From assembly GCA_016234425.1 (NCBI GenBank), contig JACRCA010000373.1:1-15595 (forward strand): a stretch of 15,595 nt of DNA. Direction: 5' to 3'. This DNA comes from Deltaproteobacteria bacterium (lineage in GTDB: Bacteria; Desulfobacterota; SM23-61). The position numbers were made by a program, and so were the translations under genes. This document shows positions 7,232-13,643 of this stretch, in pieces. The notes under the pieces were generated by a model that was not told the origin of the DNA, searched no databases, and worked only from the letters and a program-made list of their open reading frames with translations. Every line of letters starts with the position of its first letter. Position 1 is the first letter of the stretch.

Positions 7232-7305
7232 AAAAAAAGTGTCAGTGTGAGTGTCAGTGCCAGTGAAATTGTTCTTCTGTGACGCTGACACTGTCACTCG
7301 TCACT
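7232..7305 (-). terminator. Hairpin with U7 tract between rplF and rplR
   Basis: The arms at 7279-7305 and 7239-7265 are built from repeats of AGTGTCAG and its complement and can form a long imperfect stem around a 13-base loop. In the transcript the second arm is directly followed by seven U (7232-7238), as in an intrinsic terminator. The first arm starts 3 bases after the rplF stop, and the rplR GTG lies 16 bases beyond the U tract. A complete stop here would silence essential genes, so partial attenuation or a repeat element that only looks like a terminator is more likely. Confidence 0.6.
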
Positions 7306-7308
7306 AAA

Positions 7309-7848
7309 TTATCCAACGGCGGTCTTCCCAGCTTTGCGGTGAATAACTTCTTCCGCATACTTGATGCCCTTCCCCCCGTAGGGTTCTGGAGGACGCAAGC
7401 TACGAATTTTTGCAGCCGTCAGGCCCAACAGGTGTTTATCCATTCCCCGCAGAGTGATTCGGGTCTGGCGCTCCACCTCCGCTTTGATTCCTTCGGGGAG
7501 AGGAAACCGAATGGGATGGGAATACCCCAGGTTGAAATTTAGGGCATTCCCCTGCAACTCCGCCCGGTAGCCCACACCGTTAATCTCTAAAACTCGCTCG
7601 AACCCTCGACTCACCCCCTTTATCATATTGGCGATGAGGGTGCGAATGAGGCCCTGCAGGGCTTTTCCCCGCTTGGGATCTTCGGGGAGGTGGACCAATA
7701 TTTTCTCCTTTTCCACCGTTAAGGTCACGGCTCCATCTACTCTTTGACTCAGACTCCCTTTCGGGCCAGCAACCCTTACAAAGGGTGTTTCCCAAACCGC
7801 CTTTACGCCCGGAGGAAGGACAATGGGTCTTTTGCCGACTCGCGACAT
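7309..7848 (-). CDS. rplF: 50S ribosomal protein L6
   Basis: L6, 179 residues, near the factor-binding region at the base of the L7/L12 stalk. It has two tandem L6 domains: MSRVGKRPIVLPPGVKA opens the first, and the second holds the C-terminal signature with EPYGGKGIKYAEEVIHRKAG. The ATG at 7848 follows AGGGAG. It is 18 bases after rpsH. Confidence 0.98.
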   Translation of the reverse strand: MSRVGKRPIVLPPGVKAVWETPFVRVAGPKGSLSQRVDGAVTLTVEKEKILVHLPEDPKRGKALQGLIRTLIANMIKGVSRGFERVLEINGVGYRAELQGNALNFNLGYSHPIRFPLPEGIKAEVERQTRITLRGMDKHLLGLTAAKIRSLRPPEPYGGKGIKYAEEVIHRKAGKTAVG

Positions 7849-7866
7849 GATTTTCTCCCTTAAATT

Positions 7867-8268
7867 TTACCAGACCGAAAAGAGCAATTCGCCCCCCACG
7901 TTCAATCTGCGCGCCTCTTTATCTGTTAGGATCCCCTTGGAAGTGGAGAGAATTGAAAGCCCCAGCCCTCTGAGCACCAGGGGGATTTCGGCTTTTTTTG
8001 CATACCTGCGCAGCCCGGGGCGACTGATATTTTTTAACCCGGTGATGACTGGTCTTTTGGTTTCTCCTTCAAACCTCAAGTAAATCCTCAAGATTCCCTG
8101 TTTTCCATCTTTGATTATTTTATAATTTTTAAGGTAGCCTTCGTCTTTGAGAATCCGGGCCACATGGGCCTTGAGGTTGGAAGCCGGAATATCCACTTTT
8201 TCTTGTTTCGCCTTGCTGGCATTCCGCAGACGAGTGAGCATATCTGCCAAGGGGTCGGTCATCCCCAT
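7867..8268 (-). CDS. rpsH: 30S ribosomal protein S8
   Basis: S8, 133 residues, binds helix 21 of 16S rRNA and, in E. coli, represses the spc operon through its mRNA. The MTDPLADMLTRLRNA start and the C-terminal RGLGLSILSTSKGILTDKEA are diagnostic. The ATG at 8268 has GGAGGGAA just upstream; a second ATG two codons in also fits. It lies 27 bases after rpsN. I did not recognise an S8 operator in the nearby rplE/rplX region. Confidence 0.98.
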   Translation of the reverse strand: MGMTDPLADMLTRLRNASKAKQEKVDIPASNLKAHVARILKDEGYLKNYKIIKDGKQGILRIYLRFEGETKRPVITGLKNISRPGLRRYAKKAEIPLVLRGLGLSILSTSKGILTDKEARRLNVGGELLFSVW

Positions 8269-8295
8269 TTCTTCCCTCCTTCCTGACTCAGGTCA

Positions 8296-8481
8296 TCACC
8301 AACTGGATTTGATGACGCCAGGGATCTCTCCCCGCGAGGCCAGATTACGAAAACAAATCCGGCACAAGTCGAACTTCCGGTAATACCCCCTCGGCCTCCC
8401 GCAAACAGGACAGCGATGGTACGTTCTCACTTTGAACTTGGGCTCACGCTGGCATTTTACCATCAAGGCGTTTCTGGCCAC
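8296..8481 (-). CDS. rpsN: 30S ribosomal protein S14, type Z
   Basis: The short zinc-binding S14, 61 residues, in the 30S head. C24, C27, C40 and C43 (CPVC and CRIC) form the zinc site of the C+ type, as opposed to the roughly 100-residue form without zinc. The start is GTG at 8481, with AAGGAT 5 to 6 bases upstream. The 127-base gap before it (after rplE) is filled by an inverted-repeat element. Confidence 0.97.
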   Translation of the reverse strand: MARNALMVKCQREPKFKVRTYHRCPVCGRPRGYYRKFDLCRICFRNLASRGEIPGVIKSSW

Positions 8482-8507
8482 AACCGATCCTTTCTTTTTA
8501 TCGATTG

Positions 8508-8602
8508 GGACGCAGATTCTCGCAGATCAACGCAGAAAAATCTTTTCTTAATTTTAAACTTTAATGTCTTTTGCATATTTAAAATCTTGAAAATCTGCGT
8601 CC
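8508..8602 (-). repeat. Inverted-repeat element, GGAC(A/G)CAGATT family, copy 1
   Basis: The ends GGACGCAGATTCTC (8508-8521) and GAAAATCTGCGTCC (8589-8602) are inverted repeats matching at 13 of 14 positions. Additional CGCAGAT and CGCAG units follow the left end, and the core is AT-rich. In the transcript the element starts 6 bases after the rplE stop and ends 26 bases before the rpsN start. It closely resembles 14963-15074. I see no target-site duplication and no coding potential. Confidence 0.85.
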
Positions 8603-8608
8603 TAAAAT

Positions 8609-9148
8609 TTAATTCCGGAAGGGCATCCCCAACAGGCGGAGTAATTCTTTCCCCTCCTCATCCGTTTTGGCTGTAGTCATGATGGAAATGTTCAGACCTT
8701 TCACCTTGTCGATTCTATCCAAGTTGATCTCGGGAAAGATGATCTGCTCCCGAATACCCAGAGAATAGTTTCCCCGGCCATCAAAGGCTTTTCCAGAGAC
8801 CCCCCGAAAATCTCTCACCCGCGGAAGGGCAATGTTCACCAGTTTATCGAAAAAATCGAACAGGCGATCCCGCCGGAGCGTGACCATAACCCCGATCGGC
8901 ATGCCTTCGCGCAGCTTGAAGGCCGCGATGGAGCGCTTGGCCTTGGTAATCACGGCTTTTTGCCCGGCGATGAGAGAAAGTTCTTCCACTGCGGAATCAA
9001 GGATTTTGATGTTCTGCACCGCTTCCCCCAACCCCATGTTCAGGGTGACCTTCTCCAGCCGGGGGACTTGCATTCTGTTCTTATAGCCGAATTTTTTCAT
9101 CATCTGGGGAACGACAATTTTCAGGTAAATTTCTTTCAATCGAGGCAT
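8609..9148 (-). CDS. rplE: 50S ribosomal protein L5
   Basis: L5, 179 residues, binds 5S rRNA and forms the bridge to S13 in the 30S head. The sequence shows VPRLEKVTLNMGLGEAVQN, AKRSIAAFKLREGMPIGVMVTLRRDR, VSGKAFDGRGNYSLGI and INIS-like GLNISIMTTAKTDEEGKELL near the end. The ATG at 9148 is chosen because AAGGGAG precedes it and MPRLKEIYLK fits the family; a longer open frame of 40 codons upstream overlaps rplX and is rejected. Confidence 0.98.
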   Translation of the reverse strand: MPRLKEIYLKIVVPQMMKKFGYKNRMQVPRLEKVTLNMGLGEAVQNIKILDSAVEELSLIAGQKAVITKAKRSIAAFKLREGMPIGVMVTLRRDRLFDFFDKLVNIALPRVRDFRGVSGKAFDGRGNYSLGIREQIIFPEINLDRIDKVKGLNISIMTTAKTDEEGKELLRLLGMPFRN

Positions 9149-9162
9149 CGGGGTCAGCTCCC

Positions 9163-9501
9163 TTAGGTTCTCTCGATTATCTCGCCACACTTCTTGTACG
9201 CCAAGGCCTTCTTTCCGTCCTGTAACACCCTTTTGCCCATGCGCGCACCGCGGTTGCATTTGGGACATACCAATAGGACGTTAGAGATGTGGATGGGGGC
9301 CTCCTTCTGGATGATCCCCCCCTGACGAGTCCTGCCGCTGGGGCGGGAGTGGCGCTTGATGAAGTTCACCTTTTCCACGAGCACCCGATTTTTTTTCGGC
9401 AGAATTTTCAAGACCTTCCCGGTCTTGCCTTTTTCTTTCCCGGCAATCACCTGCACCAGGTCGTTCTTGCGGATGCGAAACTTAAGAAGCTCTATCGCCA
9501 T
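9163..9501 (-). CDS. rplX: 50S ribosomal protein L24
   Basis: L24, 112 residues, an early 50S assembly initiator. The KOW motif lies in the N-terminal third (DLVQVIAGKEKGKTGKVLKI). The C-terminal half resembles the zinc-ribbon form: CPKC is present (C79, C82), but the second pair reads YKKC, with Y102 where many relatives have Cys, followed by C105. The ATG at 9501 is preferred to the GTG two codons earlier because AAGGG is 9 bases from the ATG but only 3 from the GTG. It is 22 bases after rplN. Confidence 0.96.
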   Translation of the reverse strand: MAIELLKFRIRKNDLVQVIAGKEKGKTGKVLKILPKKNRVLVEKVNFIKRHSRPSGRTRQGGIIQKEAPIHISNVLLVCPKCNRGARMGKRVLQDGKKALAYKKCGEIIERT

Positions 9502-9523
9502 CCTCACTTGCCCTTCTTAAGAT

Positions 9524-9892
9524 TTAAAGTACTTCTGGAGCCAAAGAAATGATTTTCATAAATTTTTTTGCTCGCAGCTCTCGAGCTACCGGTCCAAAGA
9601 TGCGCGTTCCTACCGGCTCATTTTGGGGGTTGATCAAAACTGCCGAATTGTCATCAAACTTGATGTAGGAGCCGTCCCCTCGCCGGACCTCTTTTACCGC
9701 GCGGACTACCACTGCCCGCATGACGTCGCCTTTCTTGACCTTTGAGTTAGGAATGGCTTCTTTCACAGAGACGACGATGACATCCCCCAAACTGGCATAC
9801 TTCCGCCTCGTTCCTCCCAAGACTCTTATGCAGTAGATCTTCTTCGCCCCGGAATTATCGGCCACGTCCAATAAAGTCTGCATTTGAATCAT
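9524..9892 (-). CDS. rplN: 50S ribosomal protein L14
   Basis: L14, 122 residues, exactly the usual length, at the subunit interface. Diagnostic stretches are MIQMQTLLDVADNSGAKK, then GDVIVVSVKEAIPNSKVKKG, then SAVLINPQNEPVGTRIFGPV and the end MKIISLAPEVL. The ATG at 9892 follows AAGGTG at 5 bases. It opens the spc block, after a 115-base gap that holds a repeat element but no promoter I could support. Confidence 0.98.
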   Translation of the reverse strand: MIQMQTLLDVADNSGAKKIYCIRVLGGTRRKYASLGDVIVVSVKEAIPNSKVKKGDVMRAVVVRAVKEVRRGDGSYIKFDDNSAVLINPQNEPVGTRIFGPVARELRAKKFMKIISLAPEVL

Positions 9893-9948
9893 GAAAACAC
9901 CTTGCTCATTTCAATTTTCTCGCCACGATGGGACGCTCAGCCTGCTGG

Positions 9949-10008
9949 GGATTGCGGATTAGAAACTAAAGGCCCTTATGCCGCAATCCGCATTCCGTAT
10001 TCCGCAAT
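9949..10008 (-). repeat. Repeat cluster of ATTGCGGA-like units between rpsQ and rplN
   Basis: A perfect 9-bp inverted repeat, GGATTGCGG (9949-9957) and CCGCAATCC (9981-9989), with a 23-base loop. On the rpsQ side the right arm continues as degenerate tandem 7 to 8 base units (ATTGCGGA, ATACGGA, ATGCGGA, TTGCGG in the transcript), so 9951-9958 can also pair with 10001-10008. The cluster touches the TAA of rpsQ directly. No coding potential. Confidence 0.75.
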
Positions 10009-10265
10009 TAATGCCCTCGCTCCAAGATTTCCTTTACCCGCCAGCGCTTCTCCCGACTCAAGGGGCGGGTCTCGATGAGGAGAACCCGATCACCGGGGTG
10101 ACAATCGTTTTTCTCATCGTCGACTTTATAGCGCTTTCTTTTCCGGATGTACTTCTGATACAAGGGGTGCTTGACTAACCGCTGAACCACCACCACCACG
10201 GTTTTGTCCATGCGGTCACTCACCACCGTCCCCACCATGGTCTTCCGCATCCCTCTACCCTTCAT
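10008..10265 (-). CDS. rpsQ: 30S ribosomal protein S17
   Basis: S17, 85 residues, a primary 16S rRNA binder with an OB fold. It shows MVGTVVSDRMDKTVVVVVQR, the HPLYQKYIRKRKRYKVDDE loop and the GDRVLLIETRPLSREKRWRV signature. The ATG at 10265 is preceded by GAAGGAAAAGGA; an in-frame ATG five codons on is possible. It follows rpmC by 10 bases and is the last gene of the S10 block. Confidence 0.98.
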   Translation of the reverse strand: MKGRGMRKTMVGTVVSDRMDKTVVVVVQRLVKHPLYQKYIRKRKRYKVDDEKNDCHPGDRVLLIETRPLSREKRWRVKEILERGH

Positions 10266-10275
10266 TCCTTTTCCT

Positions 10276-10482
10276 TCATACGCCTTTTGACTGGGCTATG
10301 GTTTTCCCCCGCAGAATCGTCTTCACTCGGGCTAAGTCCCTACGCACCTGGGGCAATCGTTCTGTGTTCTCCAGTTGCCCGGTGGCATGCTGGAATTTCA
10401 AATTGAACAGCTCCGCCGTAAGGTCCTGTTCTTTCTGGCGGAGTTCTGCCTCGTTCAAATCCCTAAGCTCCCGCGCTTTCAC
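10276..10482 (-). CDS. rpmC: 50S ribosomal protein L29
   Basis: L29, 68 residues, two long helices at the exit tunnel mouth next to L23, near the docking site of nascent-chain factors. The motif ELFNLKFQHATGQLENTERL is diagnostic. The start is GTG at 10482, six bases after GGAGG, and it lies within the end of rplP, a 20-base overlap. Translation is therefore likely coupled to rplP. Confidence 0.97.
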   Translation of the reverse strand: MKARELRDLNEAELRQKEQDLTAELFNLKFQHATGQLENTERLPQVRRDLARVKTILRGKTIAQSKGV

Positions 10483-10894
10483 CCGCTTCCTCCCGAGTCA
10501 TGATTTTCGTGGCCAGGGGCAGCTTGTGGGCTGCCAAACGGAAGGCCTGGAAGGCAGTCTCGCGATTAACCCCTTCCATCTCGTAAAGCACTCTTCCCGG
10601 CTTGATCACCGCCACCCAATCCTCTGGCGCCCCTTTGCCTTTTCCCATTCGTGTTTCGGCCGGTTTTTTGGTGACCGGTTTATCGGGGAAAATGCGGATC
10701 CAAATCTTTCCTCCACGCTTGATGTGTCGAGTCATGGCCACGCGGGCCGCCTCAATCTGCCGGGTAGTCAGCCAGCCGCATTCGGTGGCCTGCAGAGCGT
10801 AATCTCCGAAGTTTATGGAGTTTCCCCGAGAGGCCATTCCCTTTCGTCTTCCTTTCTGCTGCTTGCGGTATTTTACCTTTTTCGGTGCCAGCAT
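10463..10894 (-). CDS. rplP: 50S ribosomal protein L16
   Basis: L16, 143 residues, near the A-site tRNA elbow. Seen are MLAPKKVKYRKQQKGRRKG, then ARVAMTRHIKRGGKIWIRIFPDKPVT, then MGKGKGAPEDWVAVIKPGRVL and AFRLAAHKLPLATK. It is a few residues longer than E. coli L16 because of a short C-terminal tail (EEAGESAGA), which overlaps the rpmC start in another frame. The ATG at 10894 has AAGGAG 11 bases upstream. It is 15 bases after rpsC. Confidence 0.98.
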   Translation of the reverse strand: MLAPKKVKYRKQQKGRRKGMASRGNSINFGDYALQATECGWLTTRQIEAARVAMTRHIKRGGKIWIRIFPDKPVTKKPAETRMGKGKGAPEDWVAVIKPGRVLYEMEGVNRETAFQAFRLAAHKLPLATKIMTREEAGESAGA

Positions 10895-10909
10895 AGTTCC
10901 GTCGGCTCC

Positions 10910-11566
10910 TTATGTGGTCATCCCTTTCCTCCCTCGGGCGGCTGGGAGGACTTCTCCTTTGTAAATCCAGACTTTAACGCCGATCGCCCCGTAGGTGGTG
11001 CGGGCTTCGGAAAAGCCATAATCGATGTCCGCCCGCAACGTATGGAGGGGAACCCGCCCCTGCCGATACCATTCCGCCCGGGCGATTTCGGCCCCTCCCA
11101 ATCTTCCGGAGCAGGCCACCTTAATTCCCTGCGCTCCGAATTTCAAAGAAGCAGTGACACTCCTTTTCATGGCCCGCCGGAAAGATACCCGCCGCTCGAG
11201 TTGCAAGGCCACGTTCTCAGCCATCAACTGGGCGTCCGTCTCCACACGTCGCACCTCCTGAATGTTGATGGAAATCTCTCGCTGGACCATTTTCTGGATC
11301 TCTTTCTGGAGTTTGTCGATCTCCGCCCCTTTTTGCCCGATGATAATCCCGGGGCGGGCAGCACGAATGGTGATCTTGACGCGATTGGCTGTCCGCTCGA
11401 TCTCAACTTTGGAGATCCCGGCGTGGTACAGTTTTTTCTTAATATACCGGCGGATGAGGATATCTTCTTGCAAAAACTTGGAATAACCTTTCTCCGCGTA
11501 CCATCGAGAATCCCATGTCTTTACGATTCCCAGGCGTAACCCTACGGGATTCACTTTTTGACCCAA
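10910..11566 (-). CDS. rpsC: 30S ribosomal protein S3
   Basis: S3, 218 residues, lines the mRNA entry tunnel of the 30S head. The KH domain holds ARPGIIIGQKGAEIDKL with the GxxG loop G77-Q-K-G80, and the C-terminal domain holds GRLGGAEIARAEWYRQGRVPLHTLRADIDYG. I choose TTG at 11566 because AGGAGG lies six bases upstream and the next residues, GQKVNPVGLRLG, are the invariant start of S3. A longer frame opening at another TTG (11608) adds 14 poorly conserved residues. The 50-base gap after rplV holds this ribosome binding site. Confidence 0.96.
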   Translation of the reverse strand: MGQKVNPVGLRLGIVKTWDSRWYAEKGYSKFLQEDILIRRYIKKKLYHAGISKVEIERTANRVKITIRAARPGIIIGQKGAEIDKLQKEIQKMVQREISINIQEVRRVETDAQLMAENVALQLERRVSFRRAMKRSVTASLKFGAQGIKVACSGRLGGAEIARAEWYRQGRVPLHTLRADIDYGFSEARTTYGAIGVKVWIYKGEVLPAARGRKGMTT

Positions 11567-11616
11567 AGTTTGACCTCCTTCTTTCCCAGCAGATTTTTCT
11601 CCGCCCAAAGGCGCTG

Positions 11617-11949
11617 TTACCGTTCACTCAGCACTACGGTGATGTGACAGGTCCGTTTGCGAATCCTCGCTGCCCGCCCCATGGGCCTGGCCCGAAATCT
11701 TTTCAGGGTTGGTCCCTGATTTACGAAAATGGTTTTGATAAAGAGCGTGTCCACGTCGATGGATTTATTTTGCCGAGCATTGGCCAAGGCTGAACGGACG
11801 ACTTTAGAGACGAATTTGGCTCCCTGCTTGGGGGTTTGCGAGAGGATGTTCAGGGCTTCCTCTATTCGTTTTCCCCGGATGAGGTCGGCACTCAGTCTTG
11901 CTTTTCGTGGTGAAAGCCGAAGGTATCTGGCCGCGGCTTGCGCTTCCAT
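11617..11949 (-). CDS. rplV: 50S ribosomal protein L22
   Basis: L22, 110 residues, lines the peptide exit tunnel. Seen are the start region ARYLRLSPRKARLSADLIRGK, the SALANARQNKSIDVDTL segment, and the extended hairpin loop GPTLKRFRARPMGRAARIRKRTCHI that reaches the tunnel constriction. No unusual insertion in the loop. The ATG at 11949 follows AAGGAG. It is 11 bases after rpsS. Confidence 0.98.
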   Translation of the reverse strand: MEAQAAARYLRLSPRKARLSADLIRGKRIEEALNILSQTPKQGAKFVSKVVRSALANARQNKSIDVDTLFIKTIFVNQGPTLKRFRARPMGRAARIRKRTCHITVVLSER

Positions 11950-11960
11950 CCTGTCTCCTT

Positions 11961-12257
11961 TCAGGCCGGCTTGGGCGTCGTTTTCAACTTGGTCTTCCGA
12001 TCCCCCGAATGGCTGAAGAACGTCCGCGTAGGAGAAAATTCTCCCAGTTTATGCCCCACCATATTCTCCGTGACAAAAACCGGAATAAACTTCTTACCAT
12101 TGTGAATGGCGAAGGTGTGTCCGATCATTTCGGGGACGATGGTCGAGCGCCTGGACCAGGTTTTAATGACCTTGCGGCTTTTGGTCCGATTTGCCTCTTC
12201 CACTTTTTTCATCAATTGCGAGTCTAGGTAAGGGCCTTTGCGTACAGAACGAGCCAC
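11961..12257 (-). CDS. rpsS: 30S ribosomal protein S19
   Basis: S19, 98 residues, in the 30S head with S13. Seen are MARSVRKGPYLDSQLMKKV, then WSRRSTIVPEMIGHTFAIHNGKK and MVGHKLGEFSPTRTF. The C-terminus is slightly extended with a Lys/Thr/Pro tail. The start is GTG at 12257, with AAGGAG six bases upstream. It follows the longest gap of the window (182 bases), which carries an inverted-repeat element. Confidence 0.98.
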   Translation of the reverse strand: MARSVRKGPYLDSQLMKKVEEANRTKSRKVIKTWSRRSTIVPEMIGHTFAIHNGKKFIPVFVTENMVGHKLGEFSPTRTFFSHSGDRKTKLKTTPKPA

Positions 12258-12290
12258 GTATTACTCCTTTTTCCTTTCCCAGTTACTTCC

Positions 12291-12436
12291 TTTCACCGCG
12301 GAGAATGCAGAGCACGCGGAGATAAAATTCTAATCAAAATCCAAAACCAAAAAGAAATGAAAAAAATTCCAAAATACAATTTCGATTTTTGATTTTTGAA
12401 TCTTCCTCGGCGTTCTCTGCGATCTCTGTGGTGAAA
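12291..12436 (-). repeat. Long inverted-repeat element with AT-rich core, rplB/rpsS gap
   Basis: Two 32-base arms, 12291-12322 and 12405-12436, are inverted copies matching at 25 of 32 positions; the outer ends are TTTCACC and GGTGAAA. The arms are built of GCAGAG and CGCGGAG-like units. The 82-base core is A/T-rich with poly-A on one side and T-rich runs on the other. It begins 3 bases after the rplB stop in the transcript and leaves 33 bases for the rpsS ribosome binding site. No open frame, no tRNA or known RNA motif seen. Confidence 0.85.
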
Positions 12437-12439
12437 AAT

Positions 12440-13261
12440 CTATTTCCGCCGTTTGATGATAAATTTATCCGTCGCTTTGTGGTGTCGAGTTTTATACCCT
12501 CTCGTGGGTACTCCCCAAGGAGTTACCGGATGCCGCCCCCCCGAACTCTTACCTTCCCCACCGCCCAGCGGGTGGTCCACCGGGTTCATGGCTACGCCCC
12601 GTACCCGAGGATTTCGCCCCAGCCACCGGCTGCGGCCGGCCTTTCCCAAAGAAATATTCTCATGGTCTAAATTTCCCACCTGGCCCACAGTGGCATGGCA
12701 ATCTAAGTGGACCAACCGAACTTCGCCCGAAGGAAGTTTAATGTGCGCATACTTCCCTTCTTTAGCCATTAGCTGTCCAGAGGACCCGGCGCTGCGGATC
12801 AGTTGAGCTCCTTTCCCCTTCTTGAGCTCCACGTTGTGGATCATGGTTCCTAACGGAATGTTCCGCAACGGCAGGGCATTCCCAGGTTTGATGTCGGCGC
12901 GCTCCCCAGAGATCACCGTCTCCCCTACTTTCAGCGAAAGGGGAGCTAAAATATACTGTTTTTCTCCATCGGCATAATGGAGGAGGGCAAGGCGGGCCGA
13001 GCGATTCGGGTCATAGTCGATGGAAGCCACCTGCGCGGGGATATCCATTTTATCCCGCTTGAAATCGATCAGCCGGTAGCGCCGCTTGTGGCCCCCGCCG
13101 ATATAGCGGCTGGTAATCCGCCCATAAACATTCCGTCCCCCGGTTTTTCTCAGCGGAAAAAGAAGGCTTTTTTCCGGCTTCCCTCGGGTGACCTCCGCAA
13201 AGTCAGAGACAGTTTGGGACCTTCTCCCCGGCGATGTCGGCTTATATATTTTAATGCCCAT
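12440..13261 (-). CDS. rplB: 50S ribosomal protein L2
   Basis: L2, 273 residues, the same length as E. coli L2. It is needed for subunit association and for peptidyl transferase assembly. Seen are MGIKIYKPTSPGRR, the GGGHKRRYRLIDFKRDK segment, and the C-terminal VRGVAMNPVDHPLGGGEGKS. H230 in this stretch corresponds to the critical His229 of mature E. coli L2; the second His of the E. coli DHPHGGG motif is Leu here. The ATG at 13261 follows GGGAG at about 9 bases. A 19-codon upstream extension reads through a repeat element and is rejected. Confidence 0.98.
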   Translation of the reverse strand: MGIKIYKPTSPGRRSQTVSDFAEVTRGKPEKSLLFPLRKTGGRNVYGRITSRYIGGGHKRRYRLIDFKRDKMDIPAQVASIDYDPNRSARLALLHYADGEKQYILAPLSLKVGETVISGERADIKPGNALPLRNIPLGTMIHNVELKKGKGAQLIRSAGSSGQLMAKEGKYAHIKLPSGEVRLVHLDCHATVGQVGNLDHENISLGKAGRSRWLGRNPRVRGVAMNPVDHPLGGGEGKSSGGRHPVTPWGVPTRGYKTRHHKATDKFIIKRRK

Positions 13262-13283
13262 GCGGTTAACTCCCTTTAGTTTG

Positions 13284-13349
13284 AAGTTCGGAGTTTTGAG
13301 TTCGGAGTAAAGGCTCATTTTTTACTCCGAACCAAGTTACTCCGAACTT
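13284..13349 (-). repeat. Double nested inverted repeat, rplW/rplB gap
   Basis: Two perfect stems are nested. The outer is AAGTTCGGAGT (13284-13294) with ACTCCGAACTT (13339-13349). The inner is GTTCGGAGTAAA (13300-13311) with TTTACTCCGAAC (13321-13332), around a 9-base loop. Both stems use the same TTCGGAGT word, so the structure is also a direct repeat. It starts 3 bases after the rplW stop and ends 22 bases before the rplB start. Confidence 0.85.
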
Positions 13350-13352
13350 TTC

Positions 13353-13643
13353 TTACACTCCCTCGAAGAACTCGACGCGATCCCCTTCTCGCAGAGTGAC
13401 GATGGCTTTTTTCCAGTCAGATTTCCAACCGAAATATCGGCCCAGGCGTTTCCGTTTTCCCACCATGTTCATGGTCCGTACGCGCCGAACTTTCACCTTG
13501 AATAATTTTTCCACTGCCTGGCGGATCTCGATCTTGTTCGCTCTAGGATCCACCACGAAAGCAATCTGGTTCTTTTCCTCTTTCTGCCGCGTACTCTTCT
13601 CAGTGATCAAGGGTCTCTTAATGATCTCGTGCGCCTCTTTCAT
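13353..13643 (-). CDS. rplW: 50S ribosomal protein L23
   Basis: L23, 96 residues, at the tunnel exit; docking site for trigger factor and signal recognition particle. Seen are IIKRPLITEKSTRQKEEKNQ, then VDPRANKIEIRQAVEKLFKVKV and the basic loop GKRKRLGRYFGWKSDWKKAI. The ATG overlaps the TGA of rplD in an ATGA, which indicates coupled translation. Confidence 0.98.
   Translation of the reverse strand: MKEAHEIIKRPLITEKSTRQKEEKNQIAFVVDPRANKIEIRQAVEKLFKVKVRRVRTMNMVGKRKRLGRYFGWKSDWKKAIVTLREGDRVEFFEGV

Noticed and set aside
8522..8588. CRISPR-like array, because CGCAGAT repeats several times
   Set aside because: Units are 5 to 8 bases, irregularly spaced, and belong to an inverted-repeat element; there are no regular spacers and no cas genes.
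9149..9268. N-terminal extension of L5 by 40 residues
   Set aside because: It overlaps rplX in another frame and is not conserved; AAGGGAG before 9148 fixes the start.
10298..11539. Open frame of 413 codons on the plus strand
   Set aside because: It runs antisense through rpmC, rplP and rpsC, whose protein families are certain. No ribosome binding site or recognisable domain; it is a shadow of the codon bias of the true genes.
13262..13318. N-terminal extension of L2 by 19 residues
   Set aside because: The extension is a translation of the nested repeat in the gap. The family start and the ribosome binding site are at 13261.
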